Counted from the stretch's first letter, positions 46,475 to 58,540 are shown. The stretch: DNA of 64,000 nt from Pseudocercospora fijiensis CIRAD86 (GCF_000340215.1 NW_006921542.1:1020267-1084266), one strand, 5' to 3'. Numbers and translations are program-made. Notes: a model not told the origin generated them from the sequence alone.

Positions 46475-47019
46475 AAAAGTCGTCGAATTAAGGAAAAAAG
46501 TGCGTTACGAAGGTATACGAAGGCGCGCGCGGAGCGAGGGTATTACGGAGGTAGTAGATATAGAGCGTAGAGGTATAGGTATCGATACGAAGGTTAAATA
46601 TAGCGAGAGAGGTAGTATCGCGGTATCGCTAGGCAACAGAGTAAGCTTCGCGTAAGCCTATATTATAGTAACGTTAGAGTAAGGAAAGAAGGTAGGCACG
46701 GCTAAAAAAGGCAGGTACGGCTAAAAAAGGCAGGTACGGCAGACTTTGAAATATAGCCGGCATATATAGCCGGTATAGTAATAGGCGAAAGCCTCCTTTT
46801 AATAAATAGCCGGCGTAATAATAGTATCCTATTATAGTATAGATATTCTTTAGTAATGCCTTTACTAGCTATAGTAATCTTATAAGTAACCTAGGCCTAT
46901 TGCTAGTAAATATAAGAAATATCAGGTAGGCTATACTAAACAAGCTAGTTATTTAGCAGGAAAAGGCCTACTACCGTCTCTATATACCGGCTACAAGTGC
47001 CGGCTATCGCTCTAAATTC

Positions 47020-47731
47020 AACTCCGCCCTATCTCGGAGGCTAAGGTACCGAGCGGAAACCCTATAGCTTATATTTACTCGGTTGTCGCGGAGCGCTTAT
47101 AGGTAAGGTATTAGAAAAGAGTATAAAAAGTACGAGAATAGTATCCTAGGATATAGGTCGTAAGTGAATAAGAGTAGCACGCCTAGTTATTTATATAGTA
47201 CGTTACTCTATACGACTAAGAGCCTATATTATCTCGTGCTTCGCTTATAAGACCTCGACTCTACTAATATACTATTATTCTCCTACTCGGTCGCTAGCTT
47301 AAATCTTCTTCGAGTTGCCGGACTTAGTACGTATCTATAGCTATATAATAGCGCTACGTATTATAGAGAATTAACTCCGCCGTATCTCGAAGGCTAAGGT
47401 ACCGAGCGGAAATCCTATAGCTTATATTTACTCGGTTGTCGCGGAGCGATTATAGGTAAGGTATTAGAAAAGAGTATAAAAAGTACGAGAAGAGTATCCT
47501 AGGATATAGGTCGTAAGTGAATAAGAGTAGCACGCCTAGTTATTTATATAGTACGTTACTCTATACGACTAAGAGCCTATATTATCTTATACTTCGCTTA
47601 TAAGACCTCGACTCTACTAGTATACTATCGATCTCCTCCTCGGTCGCTAATACGCTATCTTAATTCTTCTTCGAGTTACCGGACTTAGTAAGCATCTATA
47701 GCTGTACAATAGCGCTACGTATTATAGAGAA
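47020..47731 (-). repeat. 353-bp tandem duplication between the H3-like genes
   Basis: Copy 1 (47020-47372) and copy 2 (47373-about 47731) are near identical apart from C/T and G/A differences. On minus each copy has an ATG frame beginning M-[RL]-T-K-S-G-N-S-K-K, reminiscent of a basic histone-type N-terminus, followed by a possible intron. I cannot identify the protein. Confidence 0.7.
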
Positions 47732-47749
47732 TTTCTCGTTAAAGTTTCT

Positions 47750-48040
47750 CTCTCGTAGGCTTGCTATCTGCCTCGTAGTATAGAGGATTAAAGTACTACT
47801 GCTAAAGAATCTCCTTATAGTTAGGATACTAGGGCTCCTTAGGACCTTTGTGTTTTAGGTCTAAATAGAGACGTATTATAAACGTTCTATCGCCCTTTCG
47901 CTTACTACCCGCTAGGTCGCGATATACGAAGAAACTAATCTAAATATAGCTCGTCTCTATAATAGCCGGGTAAATATAGAGCGCTAGGTTTCTACTTCGT
48001 ACCTTAGATTTAGGGACGGCGCGGAGATAAAATCAGAAAT
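47750..48040 (-). other. Unassigned stretch between duplication and H3-like gene B
   Basis: Minus frame text such as KPSALYLPGYYRDELYLD suggests former coding sequence, but no family is recognised. It ends at a GCCGGT spacer (48043-48062). Confidence 0.3.
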
Positions 48041-48122
48041 ATAGCCGGTACCTATAGCCGGTAAAAGGATGCGAAAATAGGCCTCCTCCTAGGTTAATCT
48101 AACGACTAAATACAATTTCTAA

Positions 48123-48698
48123 CTAATCCGCTATAAACCGACGCCGAATTTTAGCTAGAAGCTATATATCTTTATTTTAAAGAGTAACCCGCTTCGTATA
48201 GATAGTAAGGAGGTTTAAAAGCTTAAGCTCGGTTACGAGAAATGCCTCTATAGCTTCCTAAAGAGTACTAATCGCCTTAGCCGTAAATCGTATACTAGAC
48301 CGAAAATCTAATATAATTTCTCGGACGAGTCGCTAGAAGGGAGTCTTAGGGATTAAAAGCTCGGTCCCTCTTTTGTTTTAGAAAAGCCGGATCTAGCGAA
48401 GGGCAATAGTACCTAGTTTAAAGCGCCGCTTCTTTATCGTCGAGTCCTACCTTGTTCCCTTTTTTTTAATAGAAAGATAACTTTTCTTCGGATAGTCTTC
48501 GTCCGCCTACTCTTTTTAGCCTTCTCCTATCTACCTAAAGCCTTCTTATTTTTTAGTACTATTTTCCGAGGAACCCCCTTCCTTCGTATATACTACGGAG
48601 AGCCTTACTCTTCCGATATCTCGTTCTCGCTATAGTCTCCCTATACTTAGCTTGCTTTACCCTTACCCTTTAGCCTCTAAAGATATTTATCTACGCAT
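48123..48698 (-). pseudogene. Histone H3-like gene B (divergent), RIPed
   Basis: One frame of 576 nt (192 codons) from ATG 48698, with stops at expected Gln/Trp positions. It has a long polar/basic N-terminal region (about 115 codons), then KKRRFKLGTIALR, GTELLIPKTPF, RLVREIILDFRSSIRF, AISTL-stop-EAIEAFLV, TIYTKRVTL and NKDI, following the H3 fold order. It lacks the introns of gene A. Compared with canonical H3 it has two extra residues before ELLI, Pro in LLIPK, and a divergent loop after EAFLV (TELKLLNLL). Divergence and a long tail recall centromeric H3 variants, but that is only a resemblance. Confidence 0.8.
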
Positions 48699-48719
48699 TT
48701 AGGCGACTAGGGTATATCG

Positions 48720-49080
48720 GTAGGACCTAGAAAATTAATAAGCATATAATCGTAAGGAGATATTAATACTTCTTACCTTCTAGAACAAATAGTCTTCTAT
48801 TAAACCGCCTTAGTAGGTTATCGTTAGATTCGAATAAAGGATAGTAGCTTAAGGAAGGGGAGGTAGCCGGCTTAGGAAGGCCCGAAGAGCCGAATCCTTA
48901 AGGTATATTTATCTTTAAGAATATAGGGAAAGGGAAGAAGGAGAGCAAGAGCGAATAGAGAATTAGAAATAGTCCGTAGATAAGCGGGGTCGGTTGCTAT
49001 AGCAACTAGTCTGTTTAGGTCCTAGGAATTCGAAACACATTTCGGATATATACCGGCTATATACGCCGGCTATATTACCT
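48720..49080. other. Spacer before the transposase end
   Basis: No interpretable frame; contains the GCCGG cluster at 49053-49070. Confidence 0.4.
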
Positions 49081-49089
49081 TATACGTAA

Positions 49090-51450
49090 ACGCTTCGTCT
49101 CCTTAAAGCTACTCTAAGCCTATATACGTTTCCGCTTCTCGACCCGGTATCGCCTTCTACCTCCGCCCTCCTTCTCTTCGTTATCGCTAATTAGGGTTTC
49201 GCTTAAACTAAATTTCGTATTCTCTTCGCGCTCCTAGGTTTCTTCGATCTTAAGGTTTTCTAATTCCTCGATTAACTCCTTTAGTATAATCTTTAGTAAC
49301 CTACCTTAGCGATTCTAGTAGAGGAGATAGTATCGGAATACTATAATAGATTCGAAGGTAGTAGGTAAGTATATTCGATTAAAGCGGCCCTAGTAACGAG
49401 CGATACTAAAAGACCTCTTATAGCCTATACCTACGCTCGGGATAGCGAGGACGTCCCGAGCGACCGACGCTATCGTTAGAAACTTAGGCTCTAACCGCTG
49501 CTATATAGCGAGAATATCGTCTCCGAATTCGTCTAGAAGACCGGTAAGATCTAGAGATTATTAGCCCTCTTTCCGAGCCTACGGGTTTATACTTACTCGC
49601 GCGCCGATAGAGATCGAACTCTTCTTTATTCCCTTTAGTAGTTGCTTCCTTTTCTACCTCTACTTCCTACCTACGAAATAGGTATAATATCGGAGCCCTC
49701 TAAACCTTCTTTTTCTTTATAGGAGCTGTATTTAGACTAGTTTCTTTCCGACGCTCGTAGAATATCTTTTCTAGAATAGTCTAGTAATACTTCGGCTATA
49801 CCTCGTCTGCCTTCTATTCCGGCCTCTACTAGTATATATCCTTTTCTACCGGGTTAAGTAAGTACGTAACGCTATAGATATCCCCGAACGACTTAAAGGT
49901 AGCACTATAATATTTATATAACTTAGTATAGGAGCTGTCTATAGCTTTCGTTATAGCTACTTTCTAGGGAACGCTCTTCTTAGCTAGCTTAGCTACGGTT
50001 TCCTCGAGCTCGTTAAAGAGCTAGTTATAGTACGTAAAGACAAGGTAGATCGTCGGTCCTCGGGTTCTTCTAATCGTAGTAGTAACCTTCGCGTAATACT
50101 TACTAATATCGACGAGATACTCTGCTTAGCGCTATTCGGCGGCGGTAAGGCCGAGCTACTTAATACCCTCGGAACTCTAATAGATCTCGAGAGCGGTACG
50201 TAAAGTATATCCCCTCGTAACTATATAAAAAGTCAAATCGAACCGGGTCTTAACGTCTTAGGTAAAACAGAGTAGGCGCTAAGGAAGCCGCTTTTGCTAT
50301 CGCTTATTCTATACGATATTCTAAGTATCGGTTTTAGGGCGCTCGATTAGGTTCTTTTAAATAGCCTCGAATCGGTTATATCTCTATAAGCTCGAGTTCG
50401 TATATATTGCTAGACGACGAAGCTAGAGAAAAAGAGTTAGAACTATACTAGGTTACTAGCTATAGGTACCGGCTACGGACAAAAGTTATACTTTATATAA
50501 AACGAGAGCGAGGCTCTCTACCTTATCCTATCTTATTGCTATAACGAGTATCTCGACTTTCGACTTTGCCTTATCCTTATCTAGGATCTTCTATTAGTCG
50601 TCGTTTAATAGTGCAATTTTAAGCGTCTTAAAGAGGGCTCGGATCGCGATTTAAACTATATAAGCGAGGTAGGGAAACTTCTATAGGGATATAACTAGTA
50701 ACGACGTCGGCTCCGATTTAATAGGGCTAGGGCTATTACTAGGCTCCTCTTTATCGTTATCGTCGTACGTATTATCGTACGTATCCGGAATCGTAGCGAG
50801 CTTAATATTCGGAAGATTAAGCTAGATTATAGACCTTATAATCTCCTCTACGTACTCGACCCTATCGATACAATTAGTAATTTCAAAGACATATACGAGT
50901 AAATTGCATATATAACGCCTTATACAATGTTCGATTATTACTAGCGTTATCCGTAGTAATCGAGATTAGTTTCGTTATTACGCTAACTCTATCTATTGCC
51001 GTATAGATAAGCTTCGCTATATCCTTACTAGTATAGGAACCTAGAATTTTAGGGAACCCGATTATAAGTTCCTAGAGTTTCTAATCCGAATTAATAAAGT
51101 ATAGTATAATCGAGAGGAAGGAGGCTCTTATAGTCCGGCTTAACTAGCTATCGATAGTAATAGCTACTCGGCGAGTATTACGGAGGATCTCCCGAATATC
51201 GTCTAACGTAGCCTCTTTGTTCTTTTCGAATATAATACGCTAGGTTATCGCGCCGAGAAATAGGGGAGGGTAGTTTGTAAGATATAGGTATATCTTCTAT
51301 ATAGACTCCCTTTCGTAGAAGTCTTCCGGAAGACCGTTTGTAGCTAGTATTTCGTTTGCTAGTTGCTTAAAGTCTTCGGGGGAGAAATCGGTAGCCTTTA
51401 ATCCTAGAGCTTCCTTAAGCGTAGCCTATAATAATTAGCTAGATCTCTAC
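49090..51450 (-). pseudogene. hAT-family transposase (RIPed)
   Basis: The minus frame, with TAG/TAA stops, reads TDFSPEDFKQLANEILATNG, ITIDS...RTIRASFLSIILYF, then KLISITTDNASNNRTLYKAL (50935-50985), the hAT D-N-A-x-N-N core, then TRFDLTFYIVTRGYTLRTAL (W to F/S region), PTIYLVFTYYNQLFNEL-like text, and the C-terminal dimerisation block DDILAI...QRLEPKFLTIASVARD and IPSVGIGYKRSFS (about 49.38-49.53 kb). Order and spacing are typical of hAT transposases, about 780 residues. At least one frame change occurs near 50.92 kb. It would cut and join the element ends. A BED zinc finger was not seen. Confidence 0.85.
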
Positions 51451-51599
51451 GGTTGATTAAAGTAGCCGGAATCTATAGCCGGTAGCTATAGCCGGCAGCT
51501 ATAGCCGGCATTTTAGAAGATATACCTCTTTCTAGAACGCTATATCTATATTAACTCTCCTCTCTCCTTAAGATTCCCGATACTGTTTAGAATAGAGAT

Positions 51600-52260
51600 A
51601 GTTCGTAGGCGATAAGTTCCTATCCCCTAGTTTCGGGTATTTTAAGATTAAACCGTAGAAGTTATAGACAATTACTAGTTAACCTTTAAGTCGAGAAGTC
51701 GTATAACGGTATAATGCCCCCTCTATAAAGAACTTCTAGAATATATCCGTTCGCTCCTTACTCCCCTATCGCATCGAGTACTTCCGGAGTTTATACTCCT
51801 TCGAACGTAAGTATAAAGGGAACTATATCTTATAGACCTATTAATTGAACTGCTCTATATACTCGGGTTTCTAAAGATACGCCTAGCTAGCCTTTTCGAA
51901 GATTTCCGGGTTAATACTCGATATTCTTATATCTCCGAATAACCTTCTACTTAGACTCCGTAAAGGTAAGGACTAGGTAGTAGTACCCTATAATGAATTC
52001 CTACTACTAGGATTCGAAGAGGATAAATCTAGCCCTAATCGTCGTCTAGGACTCGATAGGCTCGAAGGTAAGTATACGACCTCCTCTCGACGTTGTCGCA
52101 ATCTCGCTCGTATACTAGACTATTTCGACTATCGTCTCGTTATTACCCTTCCTAGTATAGCGCCTAGTATATATACAATATCGGTCGGTATATTTTAAGG
52201 TTTCGTACGGTAAGGTAAGGACTTAGGAGTAGTAGATATATACTAGTAGCTATAGGGAAA
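51600..52260 (-). pseudogene. Unidentified RIPed ORF upstream of the transposase
   Basis: Two overlapping minus frames are plausible (one with EYIEQFN, LRSKEYKLRKYSMR; another with TFEGV, TPEVLDAIGE). It may be the first exon(s) of the transposase or a separate gene. The GCCGG cluster at 51469-51512 separates it from the transposase, favouring a separate gene. Confidence 0.3.
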
Positions 52261-52449
52261 CACCCTTTCTTTTATAGTATCGTATCGTTAGGAATAGCTA
52301 GGTAGTAAATAGCTAGCTACCTTTTTTTTGTTTCCTAGCTACCTAACTGCTAGATTTTTTTTCCTAGCTACCCTAGCTAGCCTAACTACTAGAATTTCTT
52401 TCCTAGCTACCCTAACTACCTAAATTTTGCCTTCTATACGGCGGCTCTT

Positions 52450-53430
52450 TCCTACTAACGGAACCGAGCTACTATACCTAACGAATCTAAGCTCGTTTTT
52501 AGTCTTAATCTATCCTCTTTCGGTATAAGATACTCGATAAGCAAATACTTAGGCCGAGTCTAACTACGAAACCTAAGACTAACTAATAGCTCTATTAACT
52601 AATCCTAATCCTCGAACTCCTTCCGCTTCTTAGTAAAGACCTTAAAGAGCGCTCGAGCTTCTTCGGGTACCTACGGAGTAGTCGAGATAAAGCCGTATCG
52701 CTAAAATAGGTAATCCTTCGGAGGCTTATATAGAGATTTAGAGAATTCTAACGCTAACCTATCCTACTAGTAGCTTAGATTCCGGATACAAGCCCTCTCT
52801 ACCTTAGTAAAGATTTTATATAGTAGTAGCACTCTACCTTCGAGAAACGCTTTCTATTTAACTGTTAGTATCTGCTAGCTACGAACGCCGGCTATATATA
52901 CCGAGTATAGAATAATTACCTATACCCCTTCCTCCTATAGTAACACTTCTACCGTCCCTAGATACCTAGCCCCGATCGTATTAATCGTAAGCTACTTTGC
53001 CTTTATAGACGCAAAGGCTTCGCTCTAATACTAATAAAGAAACTTCTGCTCTATATCGAGGATATAAAGACGACTAGTCTCGATTCTAATCCTTGCTAGC
53101 TTTTCGTAGTAGCTTTGACTATAATTTTCTAGATTAAGAGGACTTATGCCTTAGCCCTTTACTAGTATCTCGTCTCTTTAACTATACTCGATCTACTCCT
53201 AGCGCTTATCGTCTATAGCGTTAGGCCCTAAGACTATACCTATTACTAGATCGACGTATAGTATCTCCTCGCTTTTTTTAGTTCCTTTATTCGTAGTATT
53301 AAGCTCTATCGCGGTATTCTAAACTCTAGTATTATTGTTTTCGGCTATCTAAATATCTCCGTTACTATCGGTCGTATCGATAGAGGTAGCGGCTATAGGT
53401 CTCAATACTATTAGTTAACGTATTAAAGAA
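52450..53430 (-). pseudogene. Unidentified RIPed ORF (about 330 codons)
   Basis: A minus frame with TAG/TAA stops only: LRPIAATSIDTTDSNGDI, then LGPNAIDDKR, NLENYSQSYYEKLARIRIE, KAFLEGRVLLLYKIFTK, EFSKSLYKPPKDYL, PEEARALFKVFTKKRKEFED. Mostly helical and charged; no domain recognised. Followed in element sense by a TTTTTTTGTTTCCTAGCTACC-rich stretch (about 52310-52430). Confidence 0.45.
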
Positions 53431-53509
53431 AAATATACCGGCTATAGCTGCCGGCTACGGCTACCGGCTATAGCTGCTAGCTACGGCCGCTAGCTAGATT
53501 AACTTACGC

Positions 53510-53850
53510 TACTAGAACTTTACGCTCGAAAACTAGCCGCAATTCTTTCCTCCTTTTAGCCTTCTCTTAGGTTGTCTTCTTATTCTAACCTTTACTTTTT
53601 TCTATAGGCGCTAGCTATCGATAGAATACCTTATTCCGCGCCTTTCTTCTCTTATCCTTAGCTCTTTTATCCTTATCTATCTTCTCCTTTCTCTTACGGT
53701 CTCGTACGGAATTCTTCTTCGTAGAGTACTCCTCTTTAGTCTTACGCTTTTTAGTTAGACGCTTAGGTAAAATAAACTCGCGGTCTTTAGTTCTATCTTC
53801 TATTTAGCGCGCGGCGCGCTTCTCTCTTACTATTATAAGGGAAAGGGGCG
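53510..53850 (-). pseudogene. Small Lys/Arg-rich protein ORF
   Basis: A minus frame of about 110 codons, very basic (KRLTKKRKTKEEYSTKKN, RKRKEKIDKDKRAKDKRRK). It could be a DNA-binding or nuclear-localised partner of the element; no fold recognised. Carried alongside histone-like genes, a chromatin link is possible but unproven. Confidence 0.45.
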
Positions 53851-53964
53851 GGGGCGTAGCGTATAGTAGTTATTATCGGTATAGGTATAGAGGAAGAAGT
53901 TGAAAGTATAAGAATAACGCGAAGCCCTAATTGTTGCCGCCTACGTAACGTTATATAGGTAAGC

Positions 53965-54290
53965 TTTCGTAACTACGGCAACTACGCCCCGGTAATAGCA
54001 ACTACGCCCTAGCAACGGCAACTACGCCCTAGCAACGGTAACTACGCCCTAGCAACGGTAATAGAGCGTAGTAAATACAACCTAGTAACTATTATAGCCG
54101 GCAATCGTAGCCGGTAGTCGAATAAGAGTGTCCTTATAGTAAAACTACGCCCTAGCAATAGCAACTACGCCCTAGTAACGACAACTACGCCCTAGTAACG
54201 GCAAAAGAGCGTAGTAAATGTAATAGAGTTACTATTATAACCGGCAATCGTAGCCGGCAGTCGAATAAGAGTATCCTTATAGTAAAACTA
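53965..54290. repeat. Tandem array of 18-bp and about 150-bp repeats near the right end
   Basis: Units AACTACGCCCTAGCAACGGC recur in two groups (53965-54062 and 54145-54200), each followed by a block with AATCGTAGCCGG and GTCGAATAAGAGTnTCCTTA. The larger unit is thus duplicated. Confidence 0.85.
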
Positions 54291-54403
54291 ATATAGTCTC
54301 TAGTTTAAACTAGGAATCTATATAGTTCGAAAAAACCAAACCGGAACTAGGGAGCTAGTTCGCCGCTAAGAAACTAAACTATATACGTTTAGTAGTTCGG
54401 AAA

Positions 54404-54423
54404 CCGAACTACTACGGGGTCTA
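54404..54423. repeat. Right terminal inverted repeat of the hAT-type element
   Basis: Exact reverse complement of 44531-44550. Confidence 0.9.
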
Positions 54424-55100
54424 GGTATATAGCTACCTAGCTATAGTACTATTATACGTAAAGCTAGTAATCGATCGTAGTTTTTACTATATACCTCCTT
54501 AATTGTTTCGTCTACCTATACTAGGGTTTAGGTAGTAGGAAACATCGTCTTATATCCTCGGGCCCTAGTTAACGTAATAGCGAATAGTTTACGACGTGTC
54601 TTATTATATAAGATTTGCTCCCTTGCTTCGAGTAAGCCCTTCTTTCGATTTAAACGTTCTTTACTAGAAGTCGTTAAGCCTTTGTCTCGCTTCTTACGTC
54701 GTTTTAATAGCTTTATATCGTCGCTCTAATCCGCCCTATCGTCGCTATACTTCCGTTTTAGCCTTGCTAGATCTTTGCTATTCTTGCCCTTATACTAGTT
54801 ACGTTAGTCCTCTATTACCGTACTCTAGTATACGTTACCTTTATTAATTTCGATCTAATGCTAGTCGCTATATATAAACGAGTCTCCTCCCCGTTTTCTT
54901 CTTCGAATCTAGTATCCCTATCCGACTCTATCGAGTTAGATAACGACTTAGTTTAGTATTTATCTTCTTCGTAGTTGCGACCTATCCTAAGTATACTATA
55001 ACGAGTAGTAGTATTGTTACGAATCTAACGTAGTATATATTAGACTATACGGGTCTTTATACTTGTTTACCCTACGAAAAGGGGGGTATTAAATTGCGGT
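54424..55100. other. RIPed sequence right of the hAT-type element
   Basis: A possible minus frame with acidic text (about 54,540-54,970) is seen but cannot be assigned. No repeats noted. Confidence 0.4.
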
Positions 55101-55109
55101 TTTATCTTC

Positions 55110-57650
55110 TACTCCTATATAGACTGCCCGAGTCGCCGTCTATAATCGCTTATTAGTCCTGTCGGATATGCCCTACTAACGCTAAAGTATAATCGTAGCC
55201 TATAGACTGTTCGCTATTTTCGTACCTTGTCGACGCTAGCCCGATTCGGTCGCGAGTCGGATTTAGGAACTATTAATCTAGCGCTATTATTAGTCTAGCG
55301 GTAATTATTGTAGTCTATGCCGACGGTATATAGTAATACTATCGACATTGTACTAAAGCAATCGGCGTATTTAGACTATTTATTCCTCGCTCGGTCGCTA
55401 CTACGGTATATATAGATATATATTCTTTATCGGTAAATTAATCGGCGTTAGCTAATCCGCTAGGTCGAATACATACCTTCGAAGCCGCCTCGTAGTATTA
55501 CGGGTTAGTTAGAACTATCTCTATCGGCGTGTTTAGCTAATTCGAGGTTAATAATACCGTAGAGGCCCTATACTCGATAGATGCAATTCGAAATAGATTA
55601 GCTAGAGGTATATAATCTACCCTAGTACGACGACTGCTAGTCGTAGCCGATTTAGCCTTTCCTTAACTATCGCGCTACCCCGAGTCCGCTATCGCTATAG
55701 CGCGATTAGGGTGCTTAAATATAGGCCGAGATTAAATAGATAAAGGAAGAGATCGCGGCGCTTAAGACTACTATACGTAATATACTTACTATATATTAGC
55801 ATATGTCTAAGATTAAAGCGTAGTGCTTATCGTAGCCGGGGCATCTTGCCTTCCGTTTAATAAATAGATTAGTACCTATTACTATTAGAGTAGGACTTCT
55901 ATATCGGACTTAGTAAAATTAATTATTTATTATGCTTTTCTACGTTTATATTTACGCTCGTTCTGCCTCCTTAATTTGCCTATAGATTGCAAATCGCAGC
56001 TATAGGCCTCTACCTAATATATCGGATAGACTAGCCCTCTACTATCGCTCGTTGTTAATTCGAACGTATCTATATTAGTCGCTTATCTAATATAAGGCGT
56101 CGACTCCGGCTTCGAAACTACAATCTACCCGTAGTATCTTAACTAATCGTTCGAGGTCTATATTATCGACTCCTACTAACGCGCGGCCTCTAACTATAGG
56201 CTAGCGATAATCGAGTTTATATAGTCGATATATAGGTTTTACCTTCCCGTTCTACTCTTATACTATAACTATACTCTACTATACATTATTTAGTACGCGG
56301 TACGGCGGTACCGCTCTAGATCCTTCTAGTATCGCTAGTCTAGTATCCGTAGATATAGCAATTTCCGCGTAATCGCTAGTATCGCCGACTCTACGCGTTA
56401 TTACGCGTACCGTTTTTCGTCTCGTCTATCGGCGATAATTAGAACAAATCTTATATATTAGGTACCTAAACGCAGTCTGTCCCTCTACCGTACGGATCTG
56501 CTTTACTACCTTAGGGAACTCTTCTTCGTATTTCTCGTCTATTAATACTAGGTCGTATAGGTAACCTTGCGTCCTTCGGCGTTCCGGCAATAATAGTAAT
56601 CGGAACGTGCTACTAATCTAACTAGACTCCTAAATTGACCTCTCGACGCTAGCGTAAAATGCGTAGTATATCGATAGCGATAGGCTAAGGCCGCAGGTAA
56701 TACCGCCTATTAAATATTAATCGCGAGGTAGTTAAGTACGTAGCATTCTCGAAGGTAGTAGTTGTATATATAGCGTAGTAGAAAGTCGACGTTAGTTAGT
56801 AGTAGAAACTAGAACTACTCTAGTCGCGGGGTTTGCTAATACCGACTCGGGCCCTAATTCGGTATCGAATCGGGTACTAAGCCTACTAGACAACTTCTAT
56901 ATCCTCTATTACTAACTTCGGTAGCGGGTTCGGCAAATTACATTATCTATTATCTCGCTTCTTAACCTTACGCCTAGTGTATTATATTGCTACGGATCTA
57001 TATACGGTCGTTTATTCGGCCTCCTACTTAGACTACTACTCTAGTATACGATCTATAGAATATTTCGATCGTTTTATGCCTTTGTTTGCTACTCGTTATA
57101 GCTAAACATATGCCTTTTCGCCGCCGATAGAGTTAGTAGTATCTATAGAAAATGTACTATCTTAATCGTTAGCTCGAACTATCTATATGCCCTACTCTCG
57201 GGTCCTAAGACTAACCGCCTTACTAGCCTATACCCTCGTACTATAGCGGGTCTAGTCTACCCGCTATCGTATAATAATTGTTAGTTACTATAAGGACATA
57301 GATCGGTTAATTTAGCTACATTGCGTAGCTTATAAGCACTCGCGTCTCGCGCCGGCGATCGTAGTCGCAACTCTACTATAGATAGGCTTATATTTATATT
57401 ACTAACTTTCGATTACTTGTTACGTAGTACTATATTTACTGCGACTTGTTAGTCCTATATCTAGAACCGTCTATCGTATAGGGGTTTATACTACAACGAT
57501 TATCTATAGCCTTATTACTTCGGTTACTAGTTGCGTAACTAAACTGTTATATACTTAAGCGCTAGATGCCTTACTTCGTCGATTTATTAGCTAGTTAGGC
57601 CCGACTCGCTAACCGACCTAGTTACGAGGTAGGCATTTAAAGTCGTTACC
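55110..57650 (+). pseudogene. Long unidentified RIPed frame
   Basis: One plus frame remains interrupted almost only by TAG/TAA for about 2.5 kb, Arg/Leu/Tyr/Ser-rich (CSLCRRY, LSRFLTLRLVYYIATDLYTV, SIEYFDRFMPLFATRYS). It might be an antisense artefact of RIP-biased sequence, as Arg/Leu richness on one strand can mirror a real frame on the other. No family recognised. Confidence 0.3.
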
Positions 57651-58080
57651 TTTCCTAATTACTGCCTTCTTTAACATTTACTATTAACTTATACTAATAT
57701 ACCTATTCTATATATATATACCCCCTTATACTCCCTATCGTATATATAGTATATTATTTCCTTCGCTAATACCCTATTCTAACTTATATATAGGCCGTAC
57801 TATATAACTTAGCCGTCGTGCTCGACTAGCGTTAAGCTAGTATATATAGATATTTATTGTATAACGCAACTCTAACGGCTCGCGTTAGGGTCGGCGGGTA
57901 TAAGTAGCTCTCCGCTCCTATTCTTACCTCCGCCGACTCTAACGTATAGCGAATTTCGCTACACTCTATTCGTTTCTCTACTACTCTCGGATATTGTACG
58001 TCGTTATCGATCTATAGTCTCTAACCTCTGCTATATAAGTATTACTAATTAGTATAACCTGTTATATACTAATACTATAC
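57650..58080. other. RIPed spacer
   Basis: AT-rich with TATATA runs near 57710-57760; nothing assignable. Confidence 0.4.
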
Positions 58081-58089
58081 ACTAGTTAC

Positions 58090-58516
58090 AAACTCGTCGC
58101 CTACTGCCTTCGCCGAGATAGTAGTCTCTACGAATGTCGAGGACTAGCTAAAGGACAACGGTCTACTAATCTAAGCCTTAAACGATAACAAAGACGTCCC
58201 TAAACATATTATACAAAACCTATATAGCATCGACAAGCCTCTTCTTAAGGTAGCAATAAAAAGGCTCCTTCCGTATCTAGAGAAACAATTTTTATTTAAC
58301 TAGTCGAACGGGAAGTAGCTTCGCTAGCCCGCTAAGGGGTATTATAAGGGGGAGAAAGATACAGTATACGCTATTGCTAGTAACCTTGCCTATCCTACTA
58401 AACCTAGACGTAGGCTATTAATGCCCGAATAGTACTTTAAAGATCCTAAATAGGCTCCGAAGTAGTACGTTAGGGGAATGCTTCCGTAAGACAATACAAA
58501 TAGTCCGAATAATTAA
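58090..58516 (+). pseudogene. Short unidentified RIPed ORF before the helicase
   Basis: A plus frame reading FAEIVVSTNVED, NDNKDVPKHIIQNLYSIDKP, LKVAIKRLLPYLEK, KGYYKGEKDTVYAIASNLAY and ending NNTNSPNN-like before TAA at 58514. Natural-looking charged composition; no domain recognised. Confidence 0.45.
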
Positions 58517-58540
58517 ATTTAGAGGTCTGTAGTCTACTTA

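Larger units (their letters stand above)
44531..54423 (-). mobile_element. 9.9-kb hAT-type element carrying histone H3-like genes
   Basis: The termini are a perfect 20-bp inverted pair, TAGACCCCGTAGTAGTTCGG at 44531-44550 and its complement at 54404-54423, followed inwards by similar TTTAGTTT/GGTTTGG-rich subterminal DNA. Inside are a hAT transposase (minus), two histone H3-like genes (minus), a basic-protein ORF, and further unknown ORFs, separated by GCCGG-rich spacers. TA(or CA)-G starts are usual for hAT ends. The 8-bp flanks do not form a clear target duplication. It is fully RIPed. A composite of nested elements cannot be excluded. Confidence 0.65.

Noticed and set aside
44523..54431. 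8-bp target-site duplication of the hAT-type element
   Set aside because: Flanks TAAAGATA and TAGGTATA agree at only five of eight positions, not enough to claim a duplication.
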